DNA from: Streptomyces narbonensis
Lineage (GTDB): Bacteria > Actinomycetota > Actinomycetes > Streptomycetales > Streptomycetaceae
Reading direction: 5' to 3'
DNA length: 64,000 bases
NCBI RefSeq assembly: GCF_014649015.1
Contig: NZ_BMSF01000022.1
Coordinates: 34,384-98,383 of the forward strand
Positions 1 through 7,587 of this stretch are shown here, in pieces. Within the stretch, counting starts at the first letter, position 1. Each line of letters starts with the position of its first letter. The notes under the pieces were generated by a model. It was not told the origin of the DNA. It saw only the letters and a list, made by a program, of their open reading frames with translations, and did not search any database. A program made the position numbers and the translations under genes.

Positions 1-377
1 TCGACGCTCCTCCCTGGCCGGGCCCGCCGGACGAACTGGTCCTGCGGGTCCGGCTGGGCCCCCGCGACGACTGGTTCACCGCCGCCGCCCTGCACGCCTT
101 CGCCACGCGCGCGTACCGGGTGTCGCCGGCGAGCAACCGGATCGGGCTGCGGCTCGAAGGGCCGGCCCTTGAGCGGGTCCGGCCGGGAGAGCTGGCGAGC
201 GAGGGCATGGTCCTGGGCGCGGTCCAGGTGCCGCCGGACGGGCGCCCGGTGGTCTTCCTGGCGGACCATCCGACGACCGGGGGCTATCCGGTGGTCGCGG
301 TGGTCCGGGAGGCCGATCTGGGAGCGGCGGCGCAGGCGGTGCCGGGGACACCGGTGCGGTTCATCCCGGTGCGCTGA
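1..377 (+). CDS. pxpC: 5-oxoprolinase subunit C / KipA-type carboxyltransferase, 3' end only
   Basis: The 5' part lies outside the window. The reading frame is open from base 3 to the TGA at 375-377. The visible 124 residues match the C-terminal half of the biotin-dependent carboxyltransferase/KipA family, with RVSPASNRIGLRLEG, then GAVQVPPDGRPVVFLADHPTTGGYPVVAVV, the usual signature. PxpC works with PxpA and PxpB in ATP-dependent cleavage of 5-oxoproline to glutamate; the partners would lie upstream and cannot be seen. The last 17 bases overlap the end of the convergent 5-oxoprolinase gene. KipI-antagonist (KipA) is an alternative name for the same fold. Confidence 0.85.
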   Translation, partial: DAPPWPGPPDELVLRVRLGPRDDWFTAAALHAFATRAYRVSPASNRIGLRLEGPALERVRPGELASEGMVLGAVQVPPDGRPVVFLADHPTTGGYPVVAVVREADLGAAAQAVPGTPVRFIPVR

Positions 378-3300
378 CGCCCTTCGGCGGCGGGCCGTAG
401 CCGCCTCCGCCGGGGGTGCGCAGGACCAGGACGTCGCCGGGTCCCATCTCGGTGGTCGCAGCGCCACCGAGGTGTTCGACGCTGCCGTCGGCGCGTTCCA
501 CGAGGTTCTCGCCGAGGGCGCCGGGCTCGCCGCCCGCCATCCCGTACGGCGGGACCCTGCGGTGTCCGGTGAGGAGGGCCACCGTCATCGGCTCCAGGAA
601 GCGGATGCGGCGCTCGACGCCGTGGCCGCCGTGCCACCGGCCGCGCCCTCCGTCGTCCTCCCGTACGGCAAAGGAGTCGACCCGGACCGGATGACGCCAT
701 TCCAGGACCTCGGGGTCGGTGAGCCGGGAGTTGGTCATGTGGGTCTGGACGGCGTCGGCGCCGTCGAAGCCGTCCCCCGCGCCCGAGCCGCTGGCGACCG
801 TCTCGTAGTACTGCACGCGCGTGTTGCCGAAGGTGACGTTGTTCATGGTGCCGGAGCCCTCGGCCTGGACGCCGAGGGCCGCGTAGAGCGCGCCCGTGAC
901 GGCCTGGGAGGTCTCGACGTTCCCGGCGACGGTGGCGGCGGGGTGGACGGGCGCGAGCATCGAGCCGGGCGGGACGCGGATCTCCAGGGGTTCCAGGCAG
1001 CCGCTGTTGAGCGGGATGTCCTCGTCGACGAGGGTGCGGAAGACGTACAGGACGGCGGCCATGACGACGGACGTCGGCGCGTTGGCGTTCCCGGGCAGTT
1101 GGGGCGAGGTGCCGGTGAAGTCGACGACTGCGGAGCGGCGTTCGCGGTCGACGCGGACGGCGACCTGGATGACCGCGCCGTCGTCGGTCTCGTAGCGGTA
1201 CGCGCCGTCGTGGAGGCGCGCGACGATGCGGCGGACGGACTCCTCGGCGTTGGCGCGGACGTGCCGCATGTACGCCTGGACGACGTCGGCACCGAACTCC
1301 TCGACCGTCCGGCGCAGTTCCTCGATGCCCTTCTCGTTGGCGGCGATCTGGGCGCGCAGGTCGGCGATGTTCGTGTCGGGGTCGCGGGAGGGGTGGCGGG
1401 CGCCGGTGAGGAGGGCCCGGGTCTCGGTCTCGCGGAGCCGGCCGTCCCGGACGAGCAGCCAGTTGTCGAAGAGGACGCCCTCCTCCTCGACGGTGCGGCT
1501 GAAGGCGGGCATGGAGCCGGGGGTGATGCCGCCGATCTCGGCGTGGTGGCCGCGTGAGGCGACCAGGAAGCGGAGCTCCCGGCCGGTGTCGTCGAAGACG
1601 GGGGTCACGACGGTCACGTCGGGCAGGTGGGTGCCGCCGTGGTACGGGTCGTTGATCGCGTACACGTCGCCGGGCCGCAGGTCGTCGGCGCGCCGGTGCA
1701 GGACCTCCTTGATGGACTCGCCCATGGAGCCGAGGTGGACGGGGATGTGGGGCGCGTTGGCGATGAGGTTGCCCTCGGCGTCGAAGAGCGCGCAGGAGAA
1801 GTCGAGGCGTTCCTTGATGTTGACCGAGTGAGCGGTGTTCTCCAGGCGCACGCCCATCTGTTCGGCGATGGCCATGAAGAGGTTGTTGAAGACCTCCAGG
1901 AGGACCGGGTCGACGTCCGTCCCCGCGGCCACGCGCGCGGGGCGCGGGGTGACGCGGCGCAGGAGGAGGTGTCCGCCGTCGGTCGCGGTGGCCCGCCAAC
2001 CGGTGTCGACGACGGTCGTGGCGTCGGCCTCGACGAGGAGCGCGGGGCCGTCGACGGTGTCGCCGGGGCGGAGGTCCTCGCGCCGGTGGAGCGGGGTGTC
2101 GTGGGGTGTGCCGCCGCTGTGCGTCCGGACGGTGGTCCGCGGGGTGAGGGGGTCCGTCCGGGCGCCGGTGTCGACGAGGACGGGGCCGTGGGGTCCGGCT
2201 CGTCCGACGGCCTCGACGGAGACCGCCTCCACGACGAGCGGCTTGTCCATGGTGAACGCGTACCGCGTCCGGTGGACGGCTGTGAACGCGGTTCTCATCG
2301 CTTCGGCGGGGGCGAGGTCGACGGGGAGGCTCGCGTCCGTCCCCGCGTACCGCAGGAGCACGCGCGCGTGGGTGGTGATCGCTCTGTCCGGCAGGCCGTC
2401 GGCGCGCAGCTCCTCGCGGGTCCGCTCGGCGAGTTCGGCGCAGAGGGCCGTCACGCGCTCGTGGGTGCCGGGGGCGTCGAGTTCGGCCTCGACGGACCGC
2501 TCCCGCATGGCGGTGGCGTCGGCGAGCCCGATCCCGTACGCGGAGAGCACCCCGGCCAGCGGGGGTACGAGGACGGTGTCGACGCCCAGGGCGTCGGCGA
2601 CGGCGCAGGCGTGCTGGCCGCCGGCCCCGCCGAAGCTGGTGAGGGCGTACCGGGTGACGTCGTGGCCTCGCTGGACGGAGATCTTCTTGACGGCGTTGGC
2701 CATGTTGAGGACGGCGATCTCCAGGAAGCCCGCCGCGACCTCCTCCGGGGTCCGGCCGCCGCCGGTCTTCTCGGCGAGGGCCGTGAACCGCTCCCGTACG
2801 ACCTCGGCGTCGAGGGGCAGGTCGCCGGTCTCGCCGAACACGGCGGGGAAGTGGTCGGGCTGGACGCGGCCGAGCATGACGTTGGCGTCGGTGACGGTGA
2901 GCGGGCCGCCGCGGCGGTAGCAGGCGGGGCCGGGCACGGCGCCCGCCGAGTCGGGGCCCACGCGGTAGCGGCGGCCGTCGTAGTGGAGGACGGAGCCGCC
3001 GCCCGCCGCGACAGTGTGGATGCTCATCATGGGGGCCCGCATCCGCACCCCGGCGACCTGTGTGCCGAGTTCACGCTCGAAGGCGCCCGCGTAGTGCGAC
3101 ACGTCCGTGGAGGTGCCGCCCATGTCGAAGCCGATGACCCGCTCGTGTCCCGCCTGGGCCGAGGTGCGGGCCATGCCGACGACTCCGCCCGCCGGGCCGG
3201 ACAGGACGGCGTCCTTGCCGCGGAAGTGGGCGGCCTCGCGCAGCCCGCCGTTGGACTGCATGAACATGAGGCGGATTCCGGCGAGTTCGCGGGCGACCTC

Positions 3301-3972
3301 GTCGACGTACCGGCGAAGGATGGGCGAGAGATAGGCGTCGACGACGGTGGTATCGCCGCGCGGGATCAGCTTGATGAGCGGGCTCACCTCGTGCGAGCAG
3401 CTGACCTGGGTGAAGCCGGCGGCCCTGGCGGCGTCGGCGATCCGGGTCTCGTGGGCGGGATGACGGTAGCCGTGCAGCAGGACGACGGCGACGGAGCGGA
3501 GGCCGTCCCGGTGGGCGGCGGCGAGCGCCTCGGTGACGGCGGCCTCGTCCACGGGGCGGACGACGTGGCCGTGGGCGTCGACGCGCTCCGGGACCTCGGC
3601 CACGCGCGCGTACACCGCCTCGGGCAGCACGATGTGCCGGTCGAAGAGCCGCGGGCGGTTCTGGTAGGCGATCCGCAGGGCGTCGCGGAAGCCCTCGGTG
3701 ACGAGGAGGAGGGTCGGTTCGCCGCGCCGCTCCAGGAGGGCGTTGGTCGCGACGGTGGTGCCCATCTTGACGACGGCGATCCGGTCGGCGGGGACGGGCT
3801 CGCCGGGTTCCAGGCCGAGGAGCGCGCGGATCCCGGCGACGGCGGCGTCCTGGTGCCGTAGGGGGTCGTGCGAGAGCAGCTTGCGGGTGACGAGCCGTCC
3901 GTCGGGCCGCCGTCCGACGACGTCGGTGAATGTGCCGCCCCGGTCGATCCAGAACTCCCAGCGCCCGTTCAT
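361..3972 (-). CDS. oplAH: Fused HyuA-HyuB 5-oxoprolinase / hydantoinase
   Basis: The 1203-residue product has the length of single-chain ATP-dependent 5-oxoprolinases. The N-terminus carries the HyuA (hydantoinase/oxoprolinase) ATPase signatures: FWIDRGGTFTDVVGRRPDG near the start, then MGTTVATNALLERRG and GFDMGGTSTDVSHY near residue 290. The HyuB half starts around residue 680 (VDPVLLEVFNNLFMAIAEQMG) and runs to the end (TPGGGGYGPP). It probably hydrolyses 5-oxo-L-proline to glutamate in the cytoplasm; a hydantoinase substrate is possible. The ATG at 3972 was chosen because the N-terminus aligns with the family and GGGGAG directly precedes it. The reading frame stays open to 4293 but upstream residues are out-of-frame low-complexity. 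The start overlaps the TGA of the broken glycosyltransferase reading frame (ATGA), a sign of former translational coupling. Confidence 0.9.
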   Translation of the reverse strand: MNGRWEFWIDRGGTFTDVVGRRPDGRLVTRKLLSHDPLRHQDAAVAGIRALLGLEPGEPVPADRIAVVKMGTTVATNALLERRGEPTLLLVTEGFRDALRIAYQNRPRLFDRHIVLPEAVYARVAEVPERVDAHGHVVRPVDEAAVTEALAAAHRDGLRSVAVVLLHGYRHPAHETRIADAARAAGFTQVSCSHEVSPLIKLIPRGDTTVVDAYLSPILRRYVDEVARELAGIRLMFMQSNGGLREAAHFRGKDAVLSGPAGGVVGMARTSAQAGHERVIGFDMGGTSTDVSHYAGAFERELGTQVAGVRMRAPMMSIHTVAAGGGSVLHYDGRRYRVGPDSAGAVPGPACYRRGGPLTVTDANVMLGRVQPDHFPAVFGETGDLPLDAEVVRERFTALAEKTGGGRTPEEVAAGFLEIAVLNMANAVKKISVQRGHDVTRYALTSFGGAGGQHACAVADALGVDTVLVPPLAGVLSAYGIGLADATAMRERSVEAELDAPGTHERVTALCAELAERTREELRADGLPDRAITTHARVLLRYAGTDASLPVDLAPAEAMRTAFTAVHRTRYAFTMDKPLVVEAVSVEAVGRAGPHGPVLVDTGARTDPLTPRTTVRTHSGGTPHDTPLHRREDLRPGDTVDGPALLVEADATTVVDTGWRATATDGGHLLLRRVTPRPARVAAGTDVDPVLLEVFNNLFMAIAEQMGVRLENTAHSVNIKERLDFSCALFDAEGNLIANAPHIPVHLGSMGESIKEVLHRRADDLRPGDVYAINDPYHGGTHLPDVTVVTPVFDDTGRELRFLVASRGHHAEIGGITPGSMPAFSRTVEEEGVLFDNWLLVRDGRLRETETRALLTGARHPSRDPDTNIADLRAQIAANEKGIEELRRTVEEFGADVVQAYMRHVRANAEESVRRIVARLHDGAYRYETDDGAVIQVAVRVDRERRSAVVDFTGTSPQLPGNANAPTSVVMAAVLYVFRTLVDEDIPLNSGCLEPLEIRVPPGSMLAPVHPAATVAGNVETSQAVTGALYAALGVQAEGSGTMNNVTFGNTRVQYYETVASGSGAGDGFDGADAVQTHMTNSRLTDPEVLEWRHPVRVDSFAVREDDGGRGRWHGGHGVERRIRFLEPMTVALLTGHRRVPPYGMAGGEPGALGENLVERADGSVEHLGGAATTEMGPGDVLVLRTPGGGGYGPPPKGVSAPG

Positions 3973-4690
3973 CTCCCCATTGTGGCCGTGAGGGCGGCGG
4001 CGAGGGCGGCGTCCGCGCGCGCGTCGACGGGTTCGGTGCCGGTGCCGTCGGCCCAGTGGCGGAGCTCGGCTCCGGCGAGCCGACGAGGAGCTCGCCGCCG
4101 GGTGCGAGTTCGCGGCGCAGGCCGGCGTCGCGCAGGCCGGGGCGGAAGCGGACGGTGTCCACGCCGCGTCCCCAGAGCCGGATGCGGCCGATGCCGTGGG
4201 CCTCCAGGTCGCGTACGGCGGCGGACGAGGGGGCGAGGGTGCGGTCGGCGGCGCCGTGCACGGCGCGGAGCCGGCGCCATGCGGCGCCCTCACCGGTGCC
4301 CACGTACGTACGGGCGTATCCGGCGAGGTCGGTCTGGTAGACGGCGACGGCGGGGATGCCGAGCCGGGCGGCGGCCGTCATTCCGCGCACTCCGAGGACG
4401 AAGGGTCCCGCGAGGTGGACGAGGTCGGCGCGGTGCGCGGCGAGGGCGGCGGCGACCCGGCGGCTGGGCAGGGCGACCCGGACCTGGGGGTAGCCGGGCA
4501 GGGGCAGGGAGGGCACCCGGACGACGGCGCAGGGGGCGTCGGCGTCCGCCGCCGCCGGGTCGGCGACGGCGGGGGCGACGACGAGCGGGGTGTGGCCCCG
4601 GCGGACGAGGTGGCGCGCGGTCTGGAGGGCGCAGTGCGCCACACCGTTGACATCGGGAGGGAAGGATTCGGTGACGATGACGACACGCAT
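3969..4690 (-). pseudogene. Glycosyltransferase family 4, internally deleted and frameshifted
   Basis: From the ATG at 4690 about 200 residues are a clear GT-B N-terminal domain of GT4 type: MRVVIVTESFPPDVNGVAHC, DLVHLAGPFVLGVRG, AVYQTDLAGYARTYVG and WGRGVDTVRFRPG. In intact relatives a sequence like GELLVG continues into YVGRLAxEK and a 170-200 residue nucleotide-sugar-binding domain. Here that domain is missing: after GGELLVG the frame runs into nonsense, and a different frame carries a plausible tail (LAGAELRHWADGTG ... ALTATMGR) ending in TGA at 3969-3971. A GAGCTC hexamer occurs at 4088-4093 and again at 4062-4067, so deletion between short direct repeats is a possible cause. The tail could belong to this gene or to a second lost gene. 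The retinue of catalytic residues (EX7E) is gone, so no transferase activity is expected. Confidence 0.75.
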
Positions 4691-4954
4691 AGGGGTGTTG
4701 TCGTCCCGCTTGGCGTGTACCCGCCGACGTCGATCTGGACGGTGGGGGAACGTCCCATGAGCGTTTCGCCGTGGCGGGCGGATGGTCCGTCGGGCGTCCG
4801 GTCACCGGACGCCCGGGGCGGGGCCACGATCGGCGGGATCTCCGCCGCAGGCCGCGCCGCCCCGGGGTCCGGGCGACGGGGTGGGAAGGGCCGGACCGGG
4901 AGCAGACCTGGGGAGGGGTCAGGCCTGGGACGGGAACGGGACCGGGGACCGGTG

Positions 4955-6370
4955 TCAGACCTGGAGATCAGGTCCTATCCGGTTGCGCACCGCCGTCTGG
5001 ACCTCGGCCTCCTCGGCCGGGTCGGCGGCGAGGCGGCGGAGCCGCTCGGCGACCCGCACGTCGGCGGTCTCGGCATGCTGGGCGGCCACCTCGCGGGTGG
5101 TCTCCTCGCAGTCCCAGAGGCATTCGACGGCGAAGCCGGTCGCGAAGGTGGGGTCGGTGGCGGCGAGGGCCTTGGCCACTCGGCCGCGCAGCTGGGAGGA
5201 GGACGTCTCGCGGTAGACGTGGCGCAGCACGGGTGCGGCGACCGCGATGTCGAGGCGTCCCGCTCCGTCGACGAGGACGGCCAGCTCGGGAGCGTCCGGT
5301 CCGGCGGCGCGGATGGTGCCGCGCAGCGCTCCGAGGACGAGGCCGGCGTCCTGCGCCGTGCCGCGGCAGGCGAGGACCTCGGCGGCGGCGGTGCCGAGCT
5401 CGTCGGTGCGCCGGACCCACGCGCGGGCGCGGGCGACCGCGTCCTCGCCGCACATGCGCCGGTAGGCGGCGACGGCGGCCTCGGCGACCGGGCCGGAGCC
5501 TCCGTCGACGGCGGCCTCCACGAGGTCGAGGACCGCGGGGTCCCGCGATTCGGCGAGGTGGTGGAGTGCGGCGCCGCGCGCTCCCGTGGAGCCGTCGCGG
5601 GCGGCGGCCAGGAGTTCGGGGCGGTCCTCGGGACCGGCCACGGCGGTGAGGCAGCGGGCGGCGGGGCCGTAGAGCACGGCACCTCGCTCGTACCCCTCCT
5701 GCGCCCAGTCGAGGACGGCCCGCACGCTCCAGCCGGGCCGGGGGCCCGCGGGGCGCATCTGGCGCTGCCAGCGGTCGAAGGACCCCTGCTCCTGGGCGGC
5801 CCTGACCCGGGCGCCCACGGCGTCCCGCTGGTCCTCGGCCCACAGTCGCCAGGGGCGGGGCTCGAAGGCGTCGCGCACGACGCCCGCCAGCTCGGCGTCG
5901 CCGGCCGGGTCGGCCGGGAAGCGGGCGAGGACGGGCAGGGCGAGCCCGCGGAGCCCGGCGTCGTCGTCACGCAGGGCCAGCTCGTCCAGGGCCCAGGCCC
6001 AGTTCGTGCCGGTCGCCGCGTAGCGCCGGAGCAGGAGCAGGGCGTCCTGGCGGCCGTAGGAGGCGAGGTGCCCCAGGACGGCGAGCGCGAGCCCGGTCCT
6101 GGACTCCTCGGGGTCGAGGTGGTCCTCGGCACCGAAGAGGTGCGCCTCGATCTCTTCGAGACCGCCGTGGAGGTCCAGGTAGAGACGGGCGTAGTAGAGG
6201 GAGCGGTTCTCGACCTGCCAGTCGTGGCGGGGGTCGGCGAGAACGCAGTGGTTGAGAGCCGCGAGGGCCTCGGCCCGTGGCGCGGCGAGCGCGTGCAGGG
6301 TGCCGTCGCCGCGGCCCCTCTGCAGCAGACCGAGCAGGGTGCCACTCGGCGCTATGACTGGATCGAACAT
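4955..6370 (-). CDS. HEAT-repeat domain protein
   Basis: The 471-residue product is cytoplasmic by appearance, with no signal peptide or membrane segment. It is rich in paired alpha-helical units of HEAT/armadillo type, for example PAGDAELAGVVRDAF, DRPELLAAARDGSTGARGAALHHLAESRDPAVLDLVEAAVDG and AVAAPVLRHVYRETSSSQLRGRVAKALAATDP. Such solenoids bind other proteins, but the partner is unknown. The ATG at 6370 follows a GAGGCG ribosome site. The gene sits upstream of an ankyrin protein and the smeA-sffA sporulation pair, an arrangement I recall from related genomes, with no functional link shown. The 254-base gap 6371-6624 should contain its promoter; no recognisable gene is present there. Confidence 0.75.
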   Translation of the reverse strand: MFDPVIAPSGTLLGLLQRGRGDGTLHALAAPRAEALAALNHCVLADPRHDWQVENRSLYYARLYLDLHGGLEEIEAHLFGAEDHLDPEESRTGLALAVLGHLASYGRQDALLLLRRYAATGTNWAWALDELALRDDDAGLRGLALPVLARFPADPAGDAELAGVVRDAFEPRPWRLWAEDQRDAVGARVRAAQEQGSFDRWQRQMRPAGPRPGWSVRAVLDWAQEGYERGAVLYGPAARCLTAVAGPEDRPELLAAARDGSTGARGAALHHLAESRDPAVLDLVEAAVDGGSGPVAEAAVAAYRRMCGEDAVARARAWVRRTDELGTAAAEVLACRGTAQDAGLVLGALRGTIRAAGPDAPELAVLVDGAGRLDIAVAAPVLRHVYRETSSSQLRGRVAKALAATDPTFATGFAVECLWDCEETTREVAAQHAETADVRVAERLRRLAADPAEEAEVQTAVRNRIGPDLQV

Positions 6371-6624
6371 GGAAGACGCCTCACATCAAGCTGTCGACAC
6401 GACCGGGGAAGACCGGGATGACCCGGGTCAGGCGATACATCTCTGTACGCCTAGGCCGTGCGGCAGCATGTCGGGCCGCTCGTCGTCCTGCGCTTGCCAG
6501 TGACCATCTTCCTCTGCCTCTCGTCGGTGGCCCGGTCTGCCGGGCTCGACGTCATGATGACCCACCCATTTCGCCACCGCGACCACATTTACGACGCTGC
6601 TCTCACCTGGGGTTCAGTACCCGT

Positions 6625-7017
6625 TCACCGGGTTCCGAAGAGCTCCAGCAGGTCAGCCTTGCCGAACATGCGTGCGGTGTCCACGGCGGACGGAGTCCCG
6701 GACTCCGGATTTGCGCCGCCGGCGAGCAGCGCGCGGATGACGGCGCCCTCGCCCTTGAAGACGGCACCCGCGAGCGGGGTCTGGCCGCGGTCGTTGGCGC
6801 GGTCGGCGTCGGCGCCGCGCTCCAGGAGGGCCGAGACCGCGGCGGCGTGGCCGTGGTAGGCGGCGAGCATGACGAGGGAGTCGCCCTTGTCGTTGGTGAG
6901 GTTCGCGGGGACGCCCGCGTCGACGTAGGCGGCAAGGGCCTCGGCGTCCCCCGTGCGCGCGAGGTCGAAGACCTTGGACGCCAGCTCGATGACCTCGGGG
7001 TCCGGAGTCTCGCTCAT
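6625..7017 (-). CDS. Ankyrin-repeat protein
   Basis: The 130-residue protein consists of about three ankyrin repeats after a short helical N-terminus: AEALAAYVDAGVPANLTNDKGDSLVMLAAYHGHAAAVSALLERGADADRANDRGQTPLAGAVFKGEGAVIRALLAGGANPE is an almost canonical series with the TPLA and GADxx signatures. It should be a small cytoplasmic binding module, possibly an antitoxin-like or scaffolding partner; nothing more can be assigned. The start MSETPDPEV at 7017 was preferred over the upstream ATG at 7134 because the extra 39 residues are Arg/Pro-rich and unlike the fold, and a GGAGAGAGAGG purine tract lies about 14 bases upstream. It is divergent from smeA. Confidence 0.85.
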   Translation of the reverse strand: MSETPDPEVIELASKVFDLARTGDAEALAAYVDAGVPANLTNDKGDSLVMLAAYHGHAAAVSALLERGADADRANDRGQTPLAGAVFKGEGAVIRALLAGGANPESGTPSAVDTARMFGKADLLELFGTR

Positions 7018-7219
7018 CGGGTGGAACCGCCTCTCTCTCCTGCAGTGCTGACCTGCGCACGGCAAGCGCGGCCGTACGAGTGAATCGACAGGGTACTGCC
7101 CGTCGGTCGACATGACCGCGCCCCGCCGAGGCAAAGATCACCGCGATCCACCCTTGACCGGTCCCTAGCGCACCACCGGGTTTTCGCCACCCGGCGAGGC
7201 ATCCGCCTTGCGCCGGTGC

Positions 7220-7242
7220 AGTGAAATCAGGCGAATTTCACT
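7220..7242. promoter_or_regulatory. Inverted repeat upstream of smeA-sffA
   Basis: A perfect 8-bp inverted repeat, AGTGAAAT and ATTTCACT separated by 7 bases, lies 85 bases before the smeA start codon, in an AT-rich patch unusual for this genome. The outer half-sites AGTGA and TCACT resemble the published BldD consensus AGTGA-(N)m-TCACC. The region also separates smeA from the divergent ankyrin gene, so it could act on either. The protein that binds is an inference. Confidence 0.5.
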
Positions 7243-7326
7243 CTAATGCACCTTTAGTCACATAGATACTTGCTGTGAACCTGGAAGGACTCATGGTGAC
7301 TGTCCCCTCAACCAGGAGAACACCAA

Positions 7327-7521
7327 ATGATCCTGTCCATCTCAGGCGTGGTCCTGCTCGGCATCATCTGCTTCCTGTTCTTCAAGAAGGACGGGATGAA
7401 GGCCTCGCACGCCCTCGTCAGCGCGCTGTTCGGCTTCTACCTCGCGGGCACCGCCATCGCCCCGAGCATCACGGCGGGCGGGCAGAGCCTCGCCGGCCTC
7501 CTGGGCGGAATCAAGTTCTGA
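7327..7521 (+). CDS. smeA: SmeA-type small sporulation membrane protein
   Basis: The 64-residue protein is nearly all membrane: one hydrophobic segment at residues 2-19 (ILSISGVVLLGIICFLFF), a short basic loop (KKDGMK) and a second at about 30-48 (VSALFGFYLAGTAIAPS). Size, sequence and the following FtsK/SpoIIIE-like gene match SmeA of S. coelicolor, which is reported to place SffA at sporulation septa. AGGAG lies about 9 bases before the ATG. sffA follows after 66 bases in the same direction and is probably cotranscribed. smeA-like genes also occur on Streptomyces plasmids beside Tra-like genes, so a DNA-transfer ancestry is plausible. Confidence 0.85.
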   Translation: MILSISGVVLLGIICFLFFKKDGMKASHALVSALFGFYLAGTAIAPSITAGGQSLAGLLGGIKF

Positions 7522-7587
7522 CGCCCCGAGGGGGCGCCCCGACCCTGCCCCCTCCACCAGCCCCTTCCACGAAACCAGGAGTACGAC

